Source: Izhakiella australiensis
GTDB lineage: Bacteria; Pseudomonadota; Gammaproteobacteria; Enterobacterales; Enterobacteriaceae
Assembly: GCF_002006995.1 (NCBI RefSeq)
Contig: NZ_MRUL01000010.1
Coordinates: 92,407-156,406 of the forward strand
DNA length: 64,000 nucleotides
Reading direction: 5' to 3'
Shown here: positions 63,375 through 64,000 of the stretch, piece after piece
How positions within the stretch are numbered: position 1 is the stretch's first letter
How the letters are laid out: each line of letters starts with the position of its first letter
The notes under the pieces: model-generated
Seen by the model: the letters and a program-made list of their open reading frames with translations, nothing else
What the model was told of the DNA's origin: nothing
Database searches by the model: none
Made by a program: the position numbers and the translations under genes

Positions 63375-63450
63375 TGGTGCTGATACCCAGAGTCGAACTG
63401 GGGACCTCACCCTTACCAAGGGTGCGCTCTACCAACTGAGCCATATCAGC
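63375..63450 (-). tRNA. thrV: tRNA-Thr (anticodon GGT)
   Basis: The complement is a 76-base tRNA starting GCTGATATGGCTCAGTTGG with anticodon GGT in CTTGGTAAG, T-loop TTCGACTCT and encoded CCA at 63377-63375. It lies between two 5S genes, as thrV does in E. coli rrnD. Confidence 0.97.
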
Positions 63451-63563
63451 ACGCTTAATTTACATTCTGAATCTGCAGGCTATTTTTAAAGGTTCACCCT
63501 TTAGTTCTGTTCTGCTTTAGTTAGTGATACCGTCAAAAGATATCTGATTCAGTTTTTAATTTG

Positions 63564-63683
63564 ATGCCTGGCAGTTCCCTACTCTCGCATGGGGAGACCC
63601 CACACTACCATCGGCGCTACGGCGTTTCACTTCTGAGTTCGGCATGGGGTCAGGTGGGACCACCGCGCTAAAGCCGCCAGGCA
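63564..63683 (-). rRNA. rrf: 5S rRNA (proximal copy)
   Basis: A 120-base 5S gene identical in sequence to the copy at 63226-63345. It follows the 23S gene on the minus strand after a spacer of about 229 bases. Confidence 0.97.
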
Positions 63684-63699
63684 AATTCTTTGTGCTCCG

Positions 63700-63810
63700 T
63701 CCGGTCCCTTTTGCACTGCGGCTGCGTTGGCTGCATGCGCGTCGCTCAGTCACATACCGCTGTATGCTCCTTCTCACGCCGCATTTGCCGCCTTGCCTCA
63801 GCACAAAAGC
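63700..63810. repeat. Repeat-like palindromic segment in the 23S-5S spacer
   Basis: The unusually long spacer contains CTGCGTTGGCTGCATGCG, then CATAC-CGCT-GTATG (63753-63766) and TTGCCGCCTTGCC. This pattern recalls dispersed palindromic repeats in enterobacterial intergenic DNA. I cannot name the family for certain. Confidence 0.4.
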
Positions 63811-63912
63811 TCTCCGGACTTCAGCCCGCAGGATTTCTCCCGCCGGCCGCACTTATCCGTTAACAAGCTGAATATTCTCTCATCCGCTTTCGCAGAACGC
63901 CTCTGGCGTTGT

Positions 63913-64000
63913 AAGGTTAAGCCTCACGGGTCATTAGTACCGGTCAGCTCAACGCATCGCTGCGCTTACACATCCGGCCTATCAACGTCGTCGTCTTCAA
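63913..64000 (-). rRNA. rrl: 23S rRNA, 3' end (partial)
   Basis: The complement ends in GTGAGGCTTAACCTT, the 3' end of enterobacterial 23S rRNA, and contains the helix parts around GCGATGCGTTGAGC. The rest of the gene lies beyond the window edge. Confidence 0.93.

Noticed and set aside
63226..63683. The two identical 5S copies as a mobile or recent duplication
   Set aside because: Two 5S genes around tRNA-Thr are the normal rrnD arrangement, and gene conversion keeps rRNA copies identical.

Overview
The window is a chromosomal segment of a gammaproteobacterium of the order Enterobacterales. Fis is a full-length 98-residue copy that I recognise as the enterobacterial sequence, and the gene order follows the Escherichia coli kdsC to rrnD interval closely. 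An aroQ gene directly upstream of accBC, with msrPQ next to it, is typical of non-Escherichia members. The overall feel is Erwiniaceae-like (Pantoea, Mixta or Erwinia); that placement is inference from memory of gene order, not a search.

Layout. 1-5800: end of kdsC, the Lpt LPS-transport genes lptCAB, then the rpoN cluster (rpoN, hpf, ptsN, rapZ, npr). 5801-10590: mtgA and arcB on the minus strand, with the small RNA ArcZ on the plus strand ending inside the arcB stop codon; elbB and yhcC, which flank arcB in E. coli, are absent and replaced by AT-rich gene-free DNA. 10591-16489: glutamate synthase gltBD, preceded by a possible overlapping upstream ORF. 16594-20826: sspBA, rplM-rpsI, zapE and zapG. 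20976-25388: degQ, degS, mdh, argR. 25817-27135: three tandem YhcN-family periplasmic proteins and a barstar-like protein. 27183-33060: an aldehyde dehydrogenase and the AaeXAB efflux system with its LysR regulator. 33127-43520: tldD, yhdP, rng, maf (yhdE) and mreBCD. 43849-53918: csrD, acuI, msrPQ, aroQ, accBC, yhdT, panF, prmA. 54295-55582: dusB-fis behind a stringent-type promoter. 55680-58356: an accessory islet of a cyclase-family hydrolase and a nucleoside-permease-family transporter, divergently arranged. 58760-62912: an amino-acid ABC transporter (aapJQMP). 63226-64000: the 3' end of an rRNA operon on the minus strand (23S end, 5S, tRNA-Thr, 5S), the E. coli rrnD arrangement.

How it hangs together. 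Much of the window concerns nitrogen and carbon flow: sigma-54 (rpoN), the nitrogen PTS (ptsN, npr), glutamate synthase, ArgR and an amino-acid transporter whose upstream DNA holds a textbook GG-N10-GC sigma-54 promoter with NtrC-like sites about 109 and 138 bp upstream. The other large theme is the cell envelope: LPS export, MtgA, MreBCD, ZapG, YhdP, DegQ/DegS, MsrPQ and AccBC.

The least ordinary places are the cyclase/permease islet, whose intergenic region carries two LacI-type palindromes 294 bp apart and no local regulator; the loss of both arcB neighbours while ArcZ is kept; the gltB upstream ORF; and perfect inverted repeats upstream of the YhcN cluster and of aaeR. I see no CRISPR array, phage, insertion sequence or toxin-antitoxin pair.
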